Of a DNA stretch of 64,000 bases, positions 11,255 through 23,724 are shown piece after piece; within the stretch, counting starts at the first letter, position 1, and every line of letters begins with the position of its first letter. A program made the translations under genes and the position numbers. The stretch covers positions 12,992,001 to 13,056,000 of the forward strand of contig NC_088357.1 in assembly GCF_036884655.1 (NCBI RefSeq), written 5' to 3'. The stretch comes from Musa acuminata AAA Group (lineage: Eukaryota > Streptophyta > Magnoliopsida > Zingiberales > Musaceae). The notes beneath the pieces are model-generated. The model saw nothing but the letters and a program-made list of their open reading frames with translations, made no database searches and was not told where the DNA came from.

Positions 11255-13072
11255 TTCTCCCTCATTTATTCTTTCGATGTCCTCATCAAAGCCTTTGCCG
11301 ACACTACAACTTCTCGCCTTTGCTGAGTCTTCAATCTTCTACTCCAGCTGCAATGTGCCTCTTGGCTCCCAACTGCTCTCCGCTGCTATTTTTGAGTAGT
11401 CGAACCTTTGATCCACCATGTTGCTTCAACTCGCCAATGACTCTGACTTTAGTGTGGGGTTGGCTGAGTTGTGTTGATCCCTGTTAGTTCATGTGGATCC
11501 TCCAGATGAAGGAAAAGACCATCTTTAGTATGCACCAGTCTCTCAAATGCCTCATTCTACTTGAACTGGGTGGATGCTTATTGGAGCTTTAACGAGCATC
11601 GTCTCGCAAACTTCTGAAGTTTTGGGTCCTTCCTCCACAAAATTTTCCCATTGACTCTCTTTCACTTAGTTGTCACTTCTAAGTAGATTCATATCACTTC
11701 CGCTTTCGATTGGCATTTCGTTGGGAAATGAAGCGGACAATCTACTCTCAGTAGCACTAATCATCGTTGGTGAGAATTTGATAACTATTATCTTCTATTA
11801 TCTTCGAAGGGTCTTTGAACCTGTGCAGAGCTCCTCTAGATAGATAAGAGAATTAGGGTACTCGGTTTTGCCCATTCTTTTAAAAGTTGCGAAGGCAAAG
11901 GTTACTTAACTTCGCCCGCCTCCTCGAGGTTGTACTCCATGCATCAAGCTGGTTATTGGCCTTCGCCTGCTCTTTGCTCACACTTCTGAAGTACTTGAAA
12001 TATTTGCACTCCTTACGTTGAGTTAGTTACTGTGATTCACCTTCTCAATGTCATCGAACTTCTGGAATGCAGGAAGTTTTCACCCCAACTTAGAGTAATT
12101 CTCTAATAGATTTGGTCGCCTCTGGGATTGTACCGTCTTCTCCATTAACCTTGTCACCTACTCCACTAAGTAGCAAAGGTACAGCACCGCATACTGTTTG
12201 CTTCATTCCATGGTCGTGCACTCTTACATGACCCAAAGTCCTTCACTTTTGGCTATCTTGACGAGAAGCTCGTTGACACCGGTCTTACGAAGTTTCTTGG
12301 CCTCTGCCCTTCAGCCTTGTCTCGGTACTTGGAGTTTGCCTCTGCATGCTCCACCTCCTCAGCCCCTTTCACGACTAAGCGCTCTCCTTCCATGAGAGCA
12401 ATGGATCAATGACTTTCACAAAAATCCCACCTTTGCGATACCATGGCACTGCCATGCCCATGGCCCTACTATCCGTCGCCTCGCATCTGCATCCCTTTTC
12501 TTCACGATCAGTAGATATGTCTCTGTGGCACTCCTCCGAGTCCACCTTTATTCTAACTGATGCTTGATTTTGGGTAGCTAAGTCCCTCTGGACTCGTCAT
12601 CGCTTCCTTGCCCCTTTCGATCCCCTGCTTCAACACCTCTGTGTTCTCCAAGCAGCTCCCTTTGGTCGATGGAAAGACAGACTACAACTACCATGCATGG
12701 CCTCTGCCATCGTATTATAGAGTTTGCACCGATTCTGTTCTCCTTAGCTTCTTTGGTAGCAACGTTCGCTTACTCGACCTTGTCCTCTAACTTGTCGGGC
12801 TCTCTTAAGTGAATACGGGCTCTGGAGCAATCCAACTCTCCAGCTGCTTCGATCATACCTCTACATGATCAAGTCCCTCCAATGGGATTCACTGGTACTT
12901 GCATTTGAACTTTTCCCTTGGTGGAACACAACCCTCATATGCTAATGACCAAGGCTTTCATCCGATACAAAATTCGATGTATGCATGGAAGACCCGCCTC
13001 TACAAGACCATAGCCTTCACTCCTTAAATCCATAGCCCTTCTTGTTATCATGTTGTTCACTAAAGTAGAGCT
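11255..13072 (-). other. internal noncoding part of the non-autonomous element (3' half)
   Basis: No retrotransposon protein motif in any frame that I can see, only short unrelated ORFs. It is colinear with 41500-42430 only in scattered phrases. It ends at the TCCTG target site of copia element B. Confidence 0.6.
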
Positions 13073-13077
13073 TCCTG

Positions 13078-14578
13078 TGCTAGTCATAAGTGCCCAGCAA
13101 GCCAATCACGTGAGTGATGGCACGTGTGACTTGATACAGAATCTTTTTGCTTATTATATTTTGGCGTATATCACTTTATAACTATTGCATAAATGCATAT
13201 ATATTGTGATGTCCTTGGATTTGTGCAATGGGAATCGGATCGTGATGAGATCACGATAATGAGATCGATTCACCTTTAAACACATATCCTAAATAATCCC
13301 GGTCATAGGTTACTCGAGAGGGACATCGTGATAACCGGATAGACTGGTGTGCTGTATACCCGTCCATATGATGGATGCAGCTGGTCTCATAGCTGCTCGT
13401 GTAGGGACACTAGGGATACAGTACAGGTGCTCATTGGAGAATGAGTTCACTGATTGATCCGCTTACGGAATGCTGGATGGTTGATGATGCCTTATTGTCA
13501 GACAACAATTCCGTAGTCCTAGTGGTGTATCTGGTTCTTAGACTTGAGACACCAAGGATGTCCTGTATGAGTGCTCCACTCTTTGATACCAGACTTATAG
13601 GTTTGGCTGTTCCCAGATCTAGTACAGTTGGTCATTGGGAGTGGTAGTCGACCTTACGAGGGCTATTGAGTGTCGATAGAGGATCATCCACTCTCGGTAT
13701 CATGAGAGGAATATCCCATGTGTTCTTGCTCAGACAAATCCCTGGCCAGGGTCATTCGGGTTGAGAGAGAAAGAGTTCTCCGGGAGAATCCGATTAGAGC
13801 GAGACTCGAGAAGAAACCGTATGGGTCCGACAGCACCATGCTCGATATACGGTCTCTGGGATATTAGATGGATGAGGGACTATAGGTACATGGTAACTGA
13901 GGACAGACAGGTCCAATGGATTGGATTCCCCTGTATCGTCTGGGGACTACGGCGTAGTGGCCTAGTACTTCCGTAGTCGATGAGTCGAGTGAATTATTAC
14001 AGAGATAATAATTCACTTAGTTAGAAGGAGTTCTGACAGGTATGACTCACGGCCAGCTCGATATTGGGCCTAGAGGGTCACACACATATGGTAGGCATTG
14101 CGATGAGTAGAGGTTCGGATATGAGATATCCGACGGAGCCCTTGTCTTATTGGATGCAGATCCAATACCCACTAGGGAAAGGACCCATTAGGGTTTTGAC
14201 ACGGGATCTCTATAAATAGGAGGGATTCACAGCCTCATAGGCTAGAGTCTTTGCTTGCCCTTCCTATTCTCCTCTCCCTCTCCACCTCAGAGTAGGCCTG
14301 GAGTTTTGAGGAGCGTCGTCGCAACCCTGCTGTGTGGATCACCGCTAGAGAGGAGGACGCTTGACCTCCTTCACCCTCTCCTAAGGATCTGCAAGGAAAC
14401 AGGGATATACGATCTCCCTAGGTAACACAATCTCTATACGCAGTTTTGTGTTTTTTGCGGATTTTGCGCACCAATCTTCGCACGACGATGAACATCTTTT
14501 TGGGAATCGGGGATTTTTGTTTTCTTATTCTTCCGCTGCGCATATGATGTCGCCCCCCCCCCCTATGATTTCCCAACA
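13078..14578 (+). repeat. 5' LTR of copia element B
   Basis: Begins TGCTAGTCATAAG and ends TTCCCAACA. TATA box TATAAATAGG at 14211-14220, about 30 bp upstream of the likely start of R. A C-run (14551-14563) near the end differs in length between the two LTRs. Confidence 0.95.
14211..14220 (+). promoter_or_regulatory. TATA box of the copia B 5' LTR
   Basis: TATAAATAGG in the LTR, conserved at the equivalent place in every LTR of the family here (element C TATAAATCGG at 48201-48210, solo LTR TATAAATAGG near 53416). Confidence 0.7.
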
Positions 14579-14579
14579 G

Positions 14580-14595
14580 TGGTATCAGAGCCAGG
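14580..14595 (+). other. primer binding site of copia element B
   Basis: TGGTATCAGAGCCAGG one base after the 5' LTR, complementary to initiator methionine tRNA. Confidence 0.95.
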
Positions 14596-16457
14596 TTGTT
14601 CGTGCGAATGATTGGTTTTTGAACTGCGTGTGTTGTGTTTAGGAAGAATATTGACGTCAAAATCGTTGACGCAAAAGCAAGGAAGGGCAGCAACAGTTGC
14701 TGCCCTCGATCTGCATGCCTGCAGCCAGCCGCAGCCGCAGCCAGGCAGCACAGCGCCGGCGCATGCGCAAGCGCTGTGCCTGCAGCAGCCGGCCGGCGGT
14801 CTGCTTGCAGCAGGCTTGCGGCCGGCGGGGCTGGGAGCCCGCTCGGTAGAAGCGCCTGCGGCCACTGAGCCCGCGGGCAGAGGCGCCGCGGGGCAGCAGC
14901 GCGGGCTGAGGCACCGCAGGGCAGCGGCGCCTGTGGCCGCTGCTCCCACGGGCAAAAACCCCGCAGGGGCGGCCGCCAGCGAGACAGCACCACCTGCGGG
15001 CGCTGACTCGCGGGCAGAACCGCCCGCGAAGGCGGCGGCGCCCGCGGGGGCGCCCACCTGCAGCGGCAGCGACCCCAGCGGGCGTGCCACCTGCAGGCGA
15101 GGGCAGTGCCTTCGCCCTCGCCGCACAGGCCGCCGCCAGCAGGGTGGCGGCGGCGGCGGCGCAACAGCGAAAAGGGGAAAGGGTATTAGGGTTTTCTGCA
15201 CAAAAGACAGTTTTGCCCCTCGGAATTTGAGAAATTCCAGTTTCTGTCTTTTGTCCAAATTACAAAAATACCCTTAGGAATTGAGAAATTCCCTATATAT
15301 CCCTGATTTCAGAAAATATTAATTAATTAAAAGGTTTAGTTGATTATTATTTTTATTATTATCTAGTAGTCCTACATGATGATGATTATTTATACATGTG
15401 ATGTATGATGAGTGGACGGATGATCATGGACCGTGTGATGTGTGTACTTGTGATTATTATTATTGAGGTCTGCGAACCTCCATTATATTTCTCGTTTATT
15501 GTCGGGCCTGCGTGTCTATGATTAAGTTGTAATCACATGAGGAGGCGCAGCGGGAGCGTGGAAGCCATAGCGGGACCCACGAGACGGACGATCGTGATGC
15601 ATGAAGATGCATCAAGATGTCGACGGAACCAACGAGGACGAGATGGATGATCACAAGGCATGGAGATGCACCGTTGCACACATAGATCTTGATGTGAGTG
15701 ATTAGGCCTACTGGCTCGGGCCTAATCATATTAGGTTGTGGTCCATGATCATCTGGTGTGATTGCTTATACACATACTAGATATGTATATATATTTGCAT
15801 GCGATGTAGATATATATTAAATATGTATATGTGTGACATGTCATATTAGGAGACCAAATCATAGAAACATCTCTCGATAATATTAAGTCGGTAAACGTGA
15901 GGCAATTAGATTGACCCACGTGGCCTTCCATCGTTATGAGTAGGAACCGAATCCCGGTGTAGGTTGAGTTGGTCGAGTCCCTCGAGACTCACCTATATCG
16001 CGATTCGCTATCTTGCTTACGACATAGAGATGTCACCGGTGACCTGAGGGCATGATATGCTTGGTCGAGTCCCTCGAGGGTATATCATCAAATCAGACTC
16101 ATCTTGTAACGAAGGTGTTGACTTAACCGAGCATCATGGTTGGTCGAGTCCCTCGAGGCCATGGTGATTCGGAGGCCGAACAGGACGGGAATCACAAGGA
16201 GTTGTGATCGGCAAGAGTTGTCTACCTTTTAGGCTTAGTGTGATTGGTCGAGTCCCTCGAGGTTACACTAAGACGCTGATTGGATCCTGATCCCCACTAG
16301 AAGTCTGCCGGAGACTTCCGTTTCACGTGCTGAGGGTGTCGCGTGACTTGTTAGTAAAATAGTGGGAGCATATTAAGATAGAAGTCCATATCTTGATAGT
16401 TTATTTCTTGCAAAATCTGCATGTTATTCATTTTTGCTACATCTTTATTTTCAGAAA
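14596..16457 (+). other. long gag leader of copia element B
   Basis: About 1.86 kb without a credible gene. A GC-rich block (about 14690-15170) is built of GCAGC/GGCGC-like simple sequence and has open frames on both strands by composition. An AT-richer part follows, with ATTAATTAATT and (ATT)n near 15320-15360. The four stem-loops lie at 15960-16272, and then comes the gag ATG. No protein motif was recognised in any frame. Confidence 0.7.
15960..16272 (+). other. array of four stem-loops with a shared apical motif
   Basis: TTGGTCGAGTCCCTCGAG occurs four times (15969, 16061, 16140, 16244). Each copy is enclosed by a different inverted repeat: TAGGTTGAGT/ACTCACCTA (one bulge), ATGATATGC/GTATATCAT, ATCATGG/CCATGGTGAT (bulged) and CTTAGTGT/ACACTAAG (perfect). 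The motif can itself fold as TCGAG-TCC-CTCGA, a 5-bp stem with a 3-nt loop, and it contains the palindrome CTCGAG. The array lies 185-500 bp before the gag ATG. Elements A and C have the same array. A role in genomic RNA packaging, dimerisation or translation is inference. Confidence 0.7.
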
Positions 16458-19400
16458 ATGTCGCTTTCAAATCCCTTACGTGGCATACTTGATGTCAACC
16501 GCCTCACTAGTCCAAATTATACGGATTGGCTCCGTAACTTGAGAATTGTTCTCACAGCGGAGAAAATCGTGTACGTCCTTGATACAGTGATGCCTACGCC
16601 CGAAGAAGGGGCAAGCGAGGATGAGATCGCTCGCTACGTGAAGTACATTGATGACTCCACTCTTGCTCAGTGCTATATGTTGGGCTCTATGACTCCAGAG
16701 TTACAGAGACAACATGAAAAGATGGATGCCAGATCCATTCTCCTACATGTCCGTAAATTGTTTGAGGAACAGGGAAGGACTCAACGATATGAGATATCCA
16801 AGAGCCTTTTCCGCGCTAGGATGACTGAGGGGACACCGGTTCAGAACCATGTCCTAAAGATGATTGAGTGGATAGAGAAACTCACAGGTCTAGGAATGGT
16901 CCTAGAGGATAACTTGTGTGTGGACATTGTGCTTCAGTCCCTACCAGATTCCTTTTCACAGTTCATAATGAACTTTAATATGAACAAGCTTGAGGTGACT
17001 CTCCCAGAGCTCCTCAATATGTTGAGGGAGGCAGAGAGTACTATTAAGAAAGAGAAGCCAGTTCTCTACACTGGTGAGACCAGAAAGAAAAGGAAAGCAG
17101 AAAGGTCCCTTAAGAAGGGAAAGGGCAAGGGCAAACAAGGTAAAGCAAAGGTTGCTAAGAAAGACCCAACAAAGGACAAAGGCCAGTGCTTCCACTGTGG
17201 TAAAGATGGGCACTGGAAGAGAAACTGCAAAGAGTACCTTGCAGAAAGGGCGAAACAAAAGCTTGATGAAGCTTCAGGTACATTCATGATCAGTCTCCAT
17301 TTGTCAGACTCTTATGATAACACATGGGTATTAGATACCGGTAGTGCTTATCATATATGTAATTCGTTGCAGGTTCTGGCAAGGCCTAGGAGACTAGAGA
17401 GAGGCGAGATGGACCTCAAGATGGGTAATGGAGTAAAAGTTGCTGTATTAGCTGTTGGCGAGGTCGCCCTACATCTGCCTAGTGGAGCTTTTATTGCATT
17501 AGATGCATGTTATTTTGTTCCTTCTATTATCAAAAATATTATCTCCATTTCATGTTTAACAGTTAGTGGATATAAATTTGTTTTTGAGAACAATGGTTGT
17601 TCGATATTATTAGATGATAAGATCATCACGAAAGGAACATTGCATAATGGTTTATTTATGTTAGACACCACTCCACATATCATGAATATAAATGTGTCCA
17701 AAAGGAAACGAGATGAGTTGAACAGTGCATACCTGTGGCATTGTAGGCTAGGTCACATCCATGAAAGAAGGATTCAAAAGTTGCTAAATGATGGATATCT
17801 AGATCCATTCGACTATGTGTCATATGCAACTTGTGAGCCTTGCATTCGTGGAAAACTGACCAACTCTCCATTTAGTGGAACTGGAGAGAGAGCCACTGAG
17901 TTGTTGGAACTCATACATAGTGATGTATGTGGACCCATGTCAACTCATGCCATTGGAGGTTACTCCTACTTCATTACATTTACTGATGATTTCTCAAGGT
18001 ATGGATATGTGTACTTAATGAAGTACAAGTCCGAGGCCTTTGAGAAATTCAGAGAGTATAAGAATGAGGTGGAGAACCAGACTGGAAAGAGTATCAAAAC
18101 TCTTCGATCAGATCGAGGAGGTGAGTACTTAAGTACAGAGTTTACTCACTTCCTCAAGGACCATGGGATATTATCCCAATGGACACCTCCTTATACACCT
18201 CAGCTCAATGGTGTCTCTGAAATGAGAAATCGTACATTATTAGATATGGTACGGTCCATGATGAGTTTCGCTGACCTACCCATCTCATTCTGGGGATATG
18301 CCCTAGAAACCGCAGCTTACCTTCTGAACAGAGTTCCAACTAAGTCGGTGGTGTCTACACCATATGAGATATGGAAAGGGAAGAAGCCTGATCTTAAAGT
18401 AGTTAAGATTTGGGGCTGCTCTGCCCCTGTTAAAAGACACAACCCCGATAAGTTAGAATCAAGGACAGGGCGATGTAAATTTGTGGGATACCCCAAGGAA
18501 ACTTGTGGGTATTACTTCTATCATCTCGAGGACCAAAAGGTCTTTGTAGCTAAGAGAGCAGTGTTCCTTGAGAAGGAACACATTCTTGACGGAGATAGTG
18601 GGAGAATGATAGAATTGAGCGAGGTTGGAGAACCAAGCTCAAGCACCACTCTACAGCCCGAGTCTGTTCAGGTATCTAATACACAAGTTTCAACTTTATG
18701 CAGGTCTAATAGAGTATCCCATCCTCCTGAGAGATATGTGGGACATATTAGAGCAGAGGATGTAGAGGATATTGATCCTCAGACCTACGAGGAGGCTATT
18801 ATGAGTATAGACTCCGGGAAGTGGAAAGAAGCCATGAATTCTGAGATGGATTCTATGTACTCCAATAAGGTTTGGAACCTAGTTGATGCACCCGAAGGTA
18901 TTGTACCCATCGGTTGCAAGTGGATCTTTAAGAAAAAGATCGGAGTAGATGGAAAGGTAGAGACCTATAAAGCAATGCTAGTGGCTAAGGGGTATCGTCA
19001 AAGGCAAGGTGTTGACTACGACGAAACTTTCTCACCCGTAGCAATGCTAAAATCCATCAGAATTCTATTGGCTATTACAGCACACTATGATTATGAGATC
19101 TGGCAGATGGATGTGAAAACCGCATTCCTCAATGGGAACCTTGAGGAGGAGGTGTATATGATGCAACCTGAGGGATTCGTGTCCAAGAACTGCCCAAATA
19201 AGGTGTGTAGGTTGCTTAGATCCATTTATGGACTAAAGCAAGCTTCCCGAAGTTGGAACATAAGATTTGATGAGGCAATCAGATCTTATGACTTCGTTAA
19301 GAACGAAGATGAGCCTTGTGTATACAGAAAGGTAAGTGGGAGCGCTATTAGCTTTTTGGTGTTATATGTGGATGACATCCTCATCATTGGGAATGACATA

Positions 19401-20351
19401 GGAATGCTATCCACAATAAAGGCTTGGTTATCTAGACACTTCTCCATGAAGGACTTAGGAGAAGCATCTTATATCTTGGGGATTAGAATCTATAGAGATA
19501 GATCCAAAAGGATGCTTGGCTTGTCCCAGTCCAGGTACATAGAAACTATTGTCAAAAGGTTTGGCATGGAAAATTCCAAAAGAGGTCTCATACCGATGAG
19601 ACATGGGATATCGCTTTCTACGAGTATGTCCCCAAAGACTCCAGAAGAAAGGGCGAACATGGATATGATACCTTATGCCTCAGCAATAGGGTCTATCATG
19701 TATGCCATGCTATGTACTAGGCCTGATATAGCGCATGCTCTGAGTGTCACGAGCAGGTATCAGGCGGATCCAGGCTTGGAGCACTAGAAAGCAGTAAAGT
19801 GTATCCTTAAGTACTTGAGAAGGACTAAGGATCTTTTACTAGTATATGGAGGTAATAGCCTTAAGGTTGAAGGCTACACTGACTCAAGTTTTCAGTCTGA
19901 TGTCGATGATAGCAAGTCGAATTCAGGGTATGTGTACACCTTGAATGGAGGAGCAGTGTGCTGGAAGAGTTCCAAGCAAGATACCACTGCTGACTCGACC
20001 ATAGAGGCGGAGTACATTGCTGCATCAGATGCAGCAAAGGAGGGAGTCTGGTTGAAGAAGTTCATCACAGATTTGGGAGTCGTGCCGGATAGTGAGGAGC
20101 CGATTTCCCTATATTGCGACAACAACGGGGCAATTGCTCAAGCGAAGGAACCTAGGTCTCATCAGAAATCTAAGCATGTTCTGAGGAGGTTCCACCTTAT
20201 CAGAGAGATCGTGACCCGAGGAGATGTAGCAGTGGAAAGAGTTCCATCCGAAGATAACATTGCAGATCCACTAACAAAGCCATTGTCTCAGATTGTCTTT
20301 GAGCGTCACAGGGGTCTGATGGGGATCAGACACATAGGTGATTGGCTTTAG
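16458..20351 (+). pseudogene. copia gag-pol polyprotein of element B (one amber codon)
   Basis: 1298 codons from [11 protein letters not shown] to GDWL and TAG. Domains in order: gag (about 1-230) with a Lys/Gly-rich stretch; CCHC knuckle [14 protein letters not shown] (about 240); protease [11 protein letters not shown] (about 290); integrase zinc finger HCRLGH...CEPC (about 430-465); integrase core [25 protein letters not shown] (about 480-600); RT with [12 protein letters not shown] and [12 protein letters not shown] (about 820-1000); RNase H with EAEYIAASDAAKEGVW and DNNGAIA, ending in HIGDWL. The single break is TAG at 19786-19788, which replaces the Trp codon of EHWKAVK seen in element A. 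It is otherwise open and most likely a recently silenced copy. The start was chosen because A has the same ATG and upstream sequence is noncoding leader. Confidence 0.95.
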
Positions 20352-20365
20352 GTCAAGTGGGAGAT
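20352..20365 (+). other. polypurine tract of copia element B
   Basis: GTCAAGTGGGAGAT lies between the gag-pol stop codon and the 3' LTR. Confidence 0.8.
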
Positions 20366-21864
20366 TACTAGTCATAAGTGCCCAGCAAGCCAATCACGTG
20401 AGTGATGGCACGTGTGACTTGATATAGAATCTTTTTGCTTATTATATTTTGGCGTATATCACTTTATAACTATTGCATAAATGCATATATATTGTGATGT
20501 CCTTGGATTTGTGCAATGGGAATCGGATCGTGATGAGATCATGATAATGAGATCGATTCACCTTTAAACACATATCCTAAATAATCCCGGTCATAGGTTA
20601 CTCGAGAGGGACATCGTGATAACCGGATAGACTGGTGTGCTGTATACCCGTCCATATGATGGATGCAGCTGGTCTCATAGCTGCTCGTGTAGGGACACTA
20701 GGGATACAGTACAGGTGCTCATTGGAGAATGAGTTCACTGATTGATCCGCTTACGGAATGCTGGATGGTTGATGATGCCTTATTGTCAGACAACAATTCC
20801 GTAGTCCTAGTGGTGTATCTGGTTCTTAGACTTGAGACACCAAGGATGTCCTGTATGAGTGCTCCACTCTTTGATACCAGACTTATAGGTTTGGCTGTTC
20901 CCAGATCTAGTACAGCTGGTCATTGGGAGTGGTAGTCGACCTTACGAGGGCTATTGAGTGTCGATAGAGGATCATCCACTCTCGGTATCATGAGAGGAAT
21001 ATCCCATGTGTTCTTGCTCAGACAAATCCCTGGCCAGGGTCATTCGGGTTGAGAGAGAAAGAGTTCTCCGGGAGAATCCGATTAGAGCGAGACTCGAGAA
21101 GAAACCGTATGGGTCTGACAGCACCATGCTCGATATACGGTCTCTGGGATATTAGATGGATGAGGGACTATAGGTACATGGTAACTGAGGACAGACAGGT
21201 CCAATGGATTGGATTCCCCTGTATCGTCTGGGGACTACGGCGTAGTGGCCTAGTACTTCCGTAGTCGATGAGTCGAGTGAATTATTACAGAGATAATAAT
21301 TCACTTAGTTAGAAGGAGTTCTGACAGGTATGACTCACGGCTAGCTCGATATTGGGCCTAGAGGGTCACACACATATGGTAGGCATTGCGATGAGTAGAG
21401 GTTCAGATATGAGATATCCGACGGAGCCCTTGTCTTATTGGATGCAGATCCAATACCCACTAGGGAAAGGACCCATTAGGGTTTTGACATGGGATCTCTA
21501 TAAATAGGAGGGATTCACAGCCTCATAGGCTAGAGTCTTTGCTTGCCCTTCCTATTCTCCTCTCCCTCTCCACCTCAGAGTAGGCCTGGAGTTTTGAGGA
21601 GCGTCGTCGCAACCCTGCTGTGTGGATCACCGCTAGAGAGGAGGACGCTTGACCTCCTTCACCCTCTCCTAAGGATCTGCAAGGAAACAGGGATATACGA
21701 TCTCCCTAGGTAACACAATCTCTATACGCAGTTTTGTGTTTTTTGCGGATTTTGCGCACCAATCTTCGCACGACGATGAACATCTTTTTGGGAATCGGGG
21801 ATTTTTGTTTTCTTGTTCTTCCGCTGCGCATATGATGTCGCCCCCCCCCTATGATTTCCCAACA
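20366..21864 (+). repeat. 3' LTR of copia element B
   Basis: 1499 bp, nearly identical to 13078-14578. Begins TACTAG (G to A relative to TGCTAG) and ends CCCAACA, followed by the target duplication TCCTG. Confidence 0.95.
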
Positions 21865-21869
21865 TCCTG

Positions 21870-23724
21870 TAGCTCCCAATCATACCTCTGTATGATCTAG
21901 TCCCTCACGGGAATATGTCGTGTGTATCGCATTGCCACGAACTGTTCCACCACGATCCGCTACACTGTGTCACCTCCTGGTGACATCTCTATTGCATTCT
22001 AATCCTTATAAGATGAACTCGAATTGTGATCCCTCCATGTATGGCCTCTGCAAATACATCGCAGGGTCTCTTCCACCTTCGATTTTTTTTTTTTCACTCC
22101 TTTGGCAATCGACCTTCATTCACCCACTCTTGGGTTACACCTAGATGAAGCACCGCTCTAGAACAGTCCATCGCCTAGTAGCTCCCGAAGTCCACCGACT
22201 TCGTTGAAAATGGTACATCATTGTTTGGATCCTGGGCCTCTGCCCCTACCAACACAATCTCCGCTGCGCACTGCTTCTTGCGTGGCAACTTGAATAGGCA
22301 ACACTATGGCATATTCTTTAAGAGTACCCGCCTCCGCGTCCTCTTGCCCCGTGCCAAGGCCTTCTGAACCCAACTTTGCCTCCGCAAGTTGAGTCGCCTT
22401 AGTTCCTCTATCAAATGCTTCTCCGAGATAAGGTACATGTGCCCAGAAGCTCCCTTCGTCTTTGGCACTATGCAAGATGAGTCTGCTCCGTCAGAATGAA
22501 GGACCCATCGAACAACATGATCTTGCTCTTGCCTCTACAAGAGTTCATGTCCTTGACATTTGTCCAAAAAAAGCATTGTGCCTCCGCTCCATATTCCATC
22601 TCTATGCTGGCTCCCTTCATGCGGCTTGGGTACTTCGCCAAGTTACACCCAAGTTGCTCCACTCCTCATTTTTGCATTGAGTTGATGGTGGCCCCCGTGC
22701 CCACCATTCCACGGGTCAGCCCTCCCTTGAGTCTGATCTTCATATCGACTCTAAGTGTGTCTTCATTTGTGTTGCTTTGGGTTGCTCCCCCACTTGATCT
22801 CGTAATGCATCCACCAATGCATTCTCTCAAGCGAGATCATGTGACGATTCCTTGCCGCTTGCTCGATCCAATGAGCTTCATGGGGTTATTGTTTGTTGAG
22901 TTACTCCTCCTCAACATGTGCGGTCTATTGCACATGATTCTCCCTCTAGAGAGTCGGGACTTATCCCTCCTGGATATCTATCCCATTGGAGCAACATCTC
23001 TCTTCGTTTCGGAGACCACCATCTCCTTTGGACTACTCCGATTTGCTGAACAAACTGTGCATTGTTTTGCCTCCTGCAAACGCACTTGCTAGATTGCGAC
23101 TCCATGCCAATACAGCCCCCGCTGCACCACTCAAGGCCTAGCAAAATGCTGAACTCGCTGCACACTTTAGCCTCCTACGGACGTATCTTTCACATGCCGA
23201 AGAGAAAGTTCTAATGCTCCATGGCACCGAGTTTCAGTCGCCTTGGGATGGCCGCGAACATTTCATCGTCTGCATACAAGCTCATGCATGAGTACCGAAT
23301 TCTTCGAGTTAGCAATTCCCCGCACCTCTATGAGCTTTGCATAACTCTTTCGGACGCTAAGCAACTCATTCCACCTTGCATGGTGTCATCCTTTACCAAG
23401 AGCCTCGCTTGCCTTGAGCACCATCAAGTATAGTTGTCAACGTTGAGCCGTAGCTCAAACTTATCCACCCCAACCTTTGTGCGCTCCACATTCTTCCAAG
23501 CTTGCTTGTTCTCGTGGTGCCTCTTACGTGAAGGGTTAGTCATTCCTCTGAATGCCAATCTCACATGCCCGCTCCTCCGAGTGACTCCTTTTCCGTACAT
23601 CTCCATGCCCATTTTCCCCCAAACAGTCGCGCGTGTGCTGACTGCTCTCAATACAGCCCCGCTAGGTCCCCCACGTTTGCATGCTAAGTGTTTCTATGAG
23701 TGCTTGTCCCACTCTGATACCATC
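21870..23724 (-). other. internal noncoding part of the non-autonomous element (5' half)
   Basis: Colinear at the DNA level with the TOL intron copy (38945 to about 41500). For example, GAGCATTA(A/G)A and AATCTAGCAAGTGCGTT phrases occur in the same order. The primer site TGGTATCAGAG is at 23712-23722 on the minus strand, two bases inside the LTR. ORFs up to 198 codons on the plus strand are antisense to the element and match no family I know. Confidence 0.65.

Larger units (their letters stand above)
13078..21864 (+). mobile_element. Ty1/copia LTR retrotransposon B, nearly intact, plus strand
   Basis: 8787 bp, flanked by the exact 5-bp duplication TCCTG (13073-13077 and 21865-21869). LTRs are 13078-14578 and 20366-21864. 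I count about ten differences plus a C-run length change, under 1%, so it is younger than element A. Primer site, long leader, gag-pol and polypurine tract are all in place. The only gag-pol lesion I see is one amber codon. The 3' LTR begins TACTAG instead of TGCTAG, a single transition in the terminal dinucleotide. It is the same family as A, in opposite orientation. Confidence 0.96.

Noticed and set aside
14418..15277. Ala/Arg-rich ORFs up to 248 codons on both strands in the copia B leader
   Set aside because: Same GC-rich leader block as in element A. Frames are not conserved between A and B.
22496..23092. 198-codon plus-strand ORF in the non-autonomous element
   Set aside because: Antisense to the element's orientation, without motif, and not kept as an open frame in the TOL intron copy.
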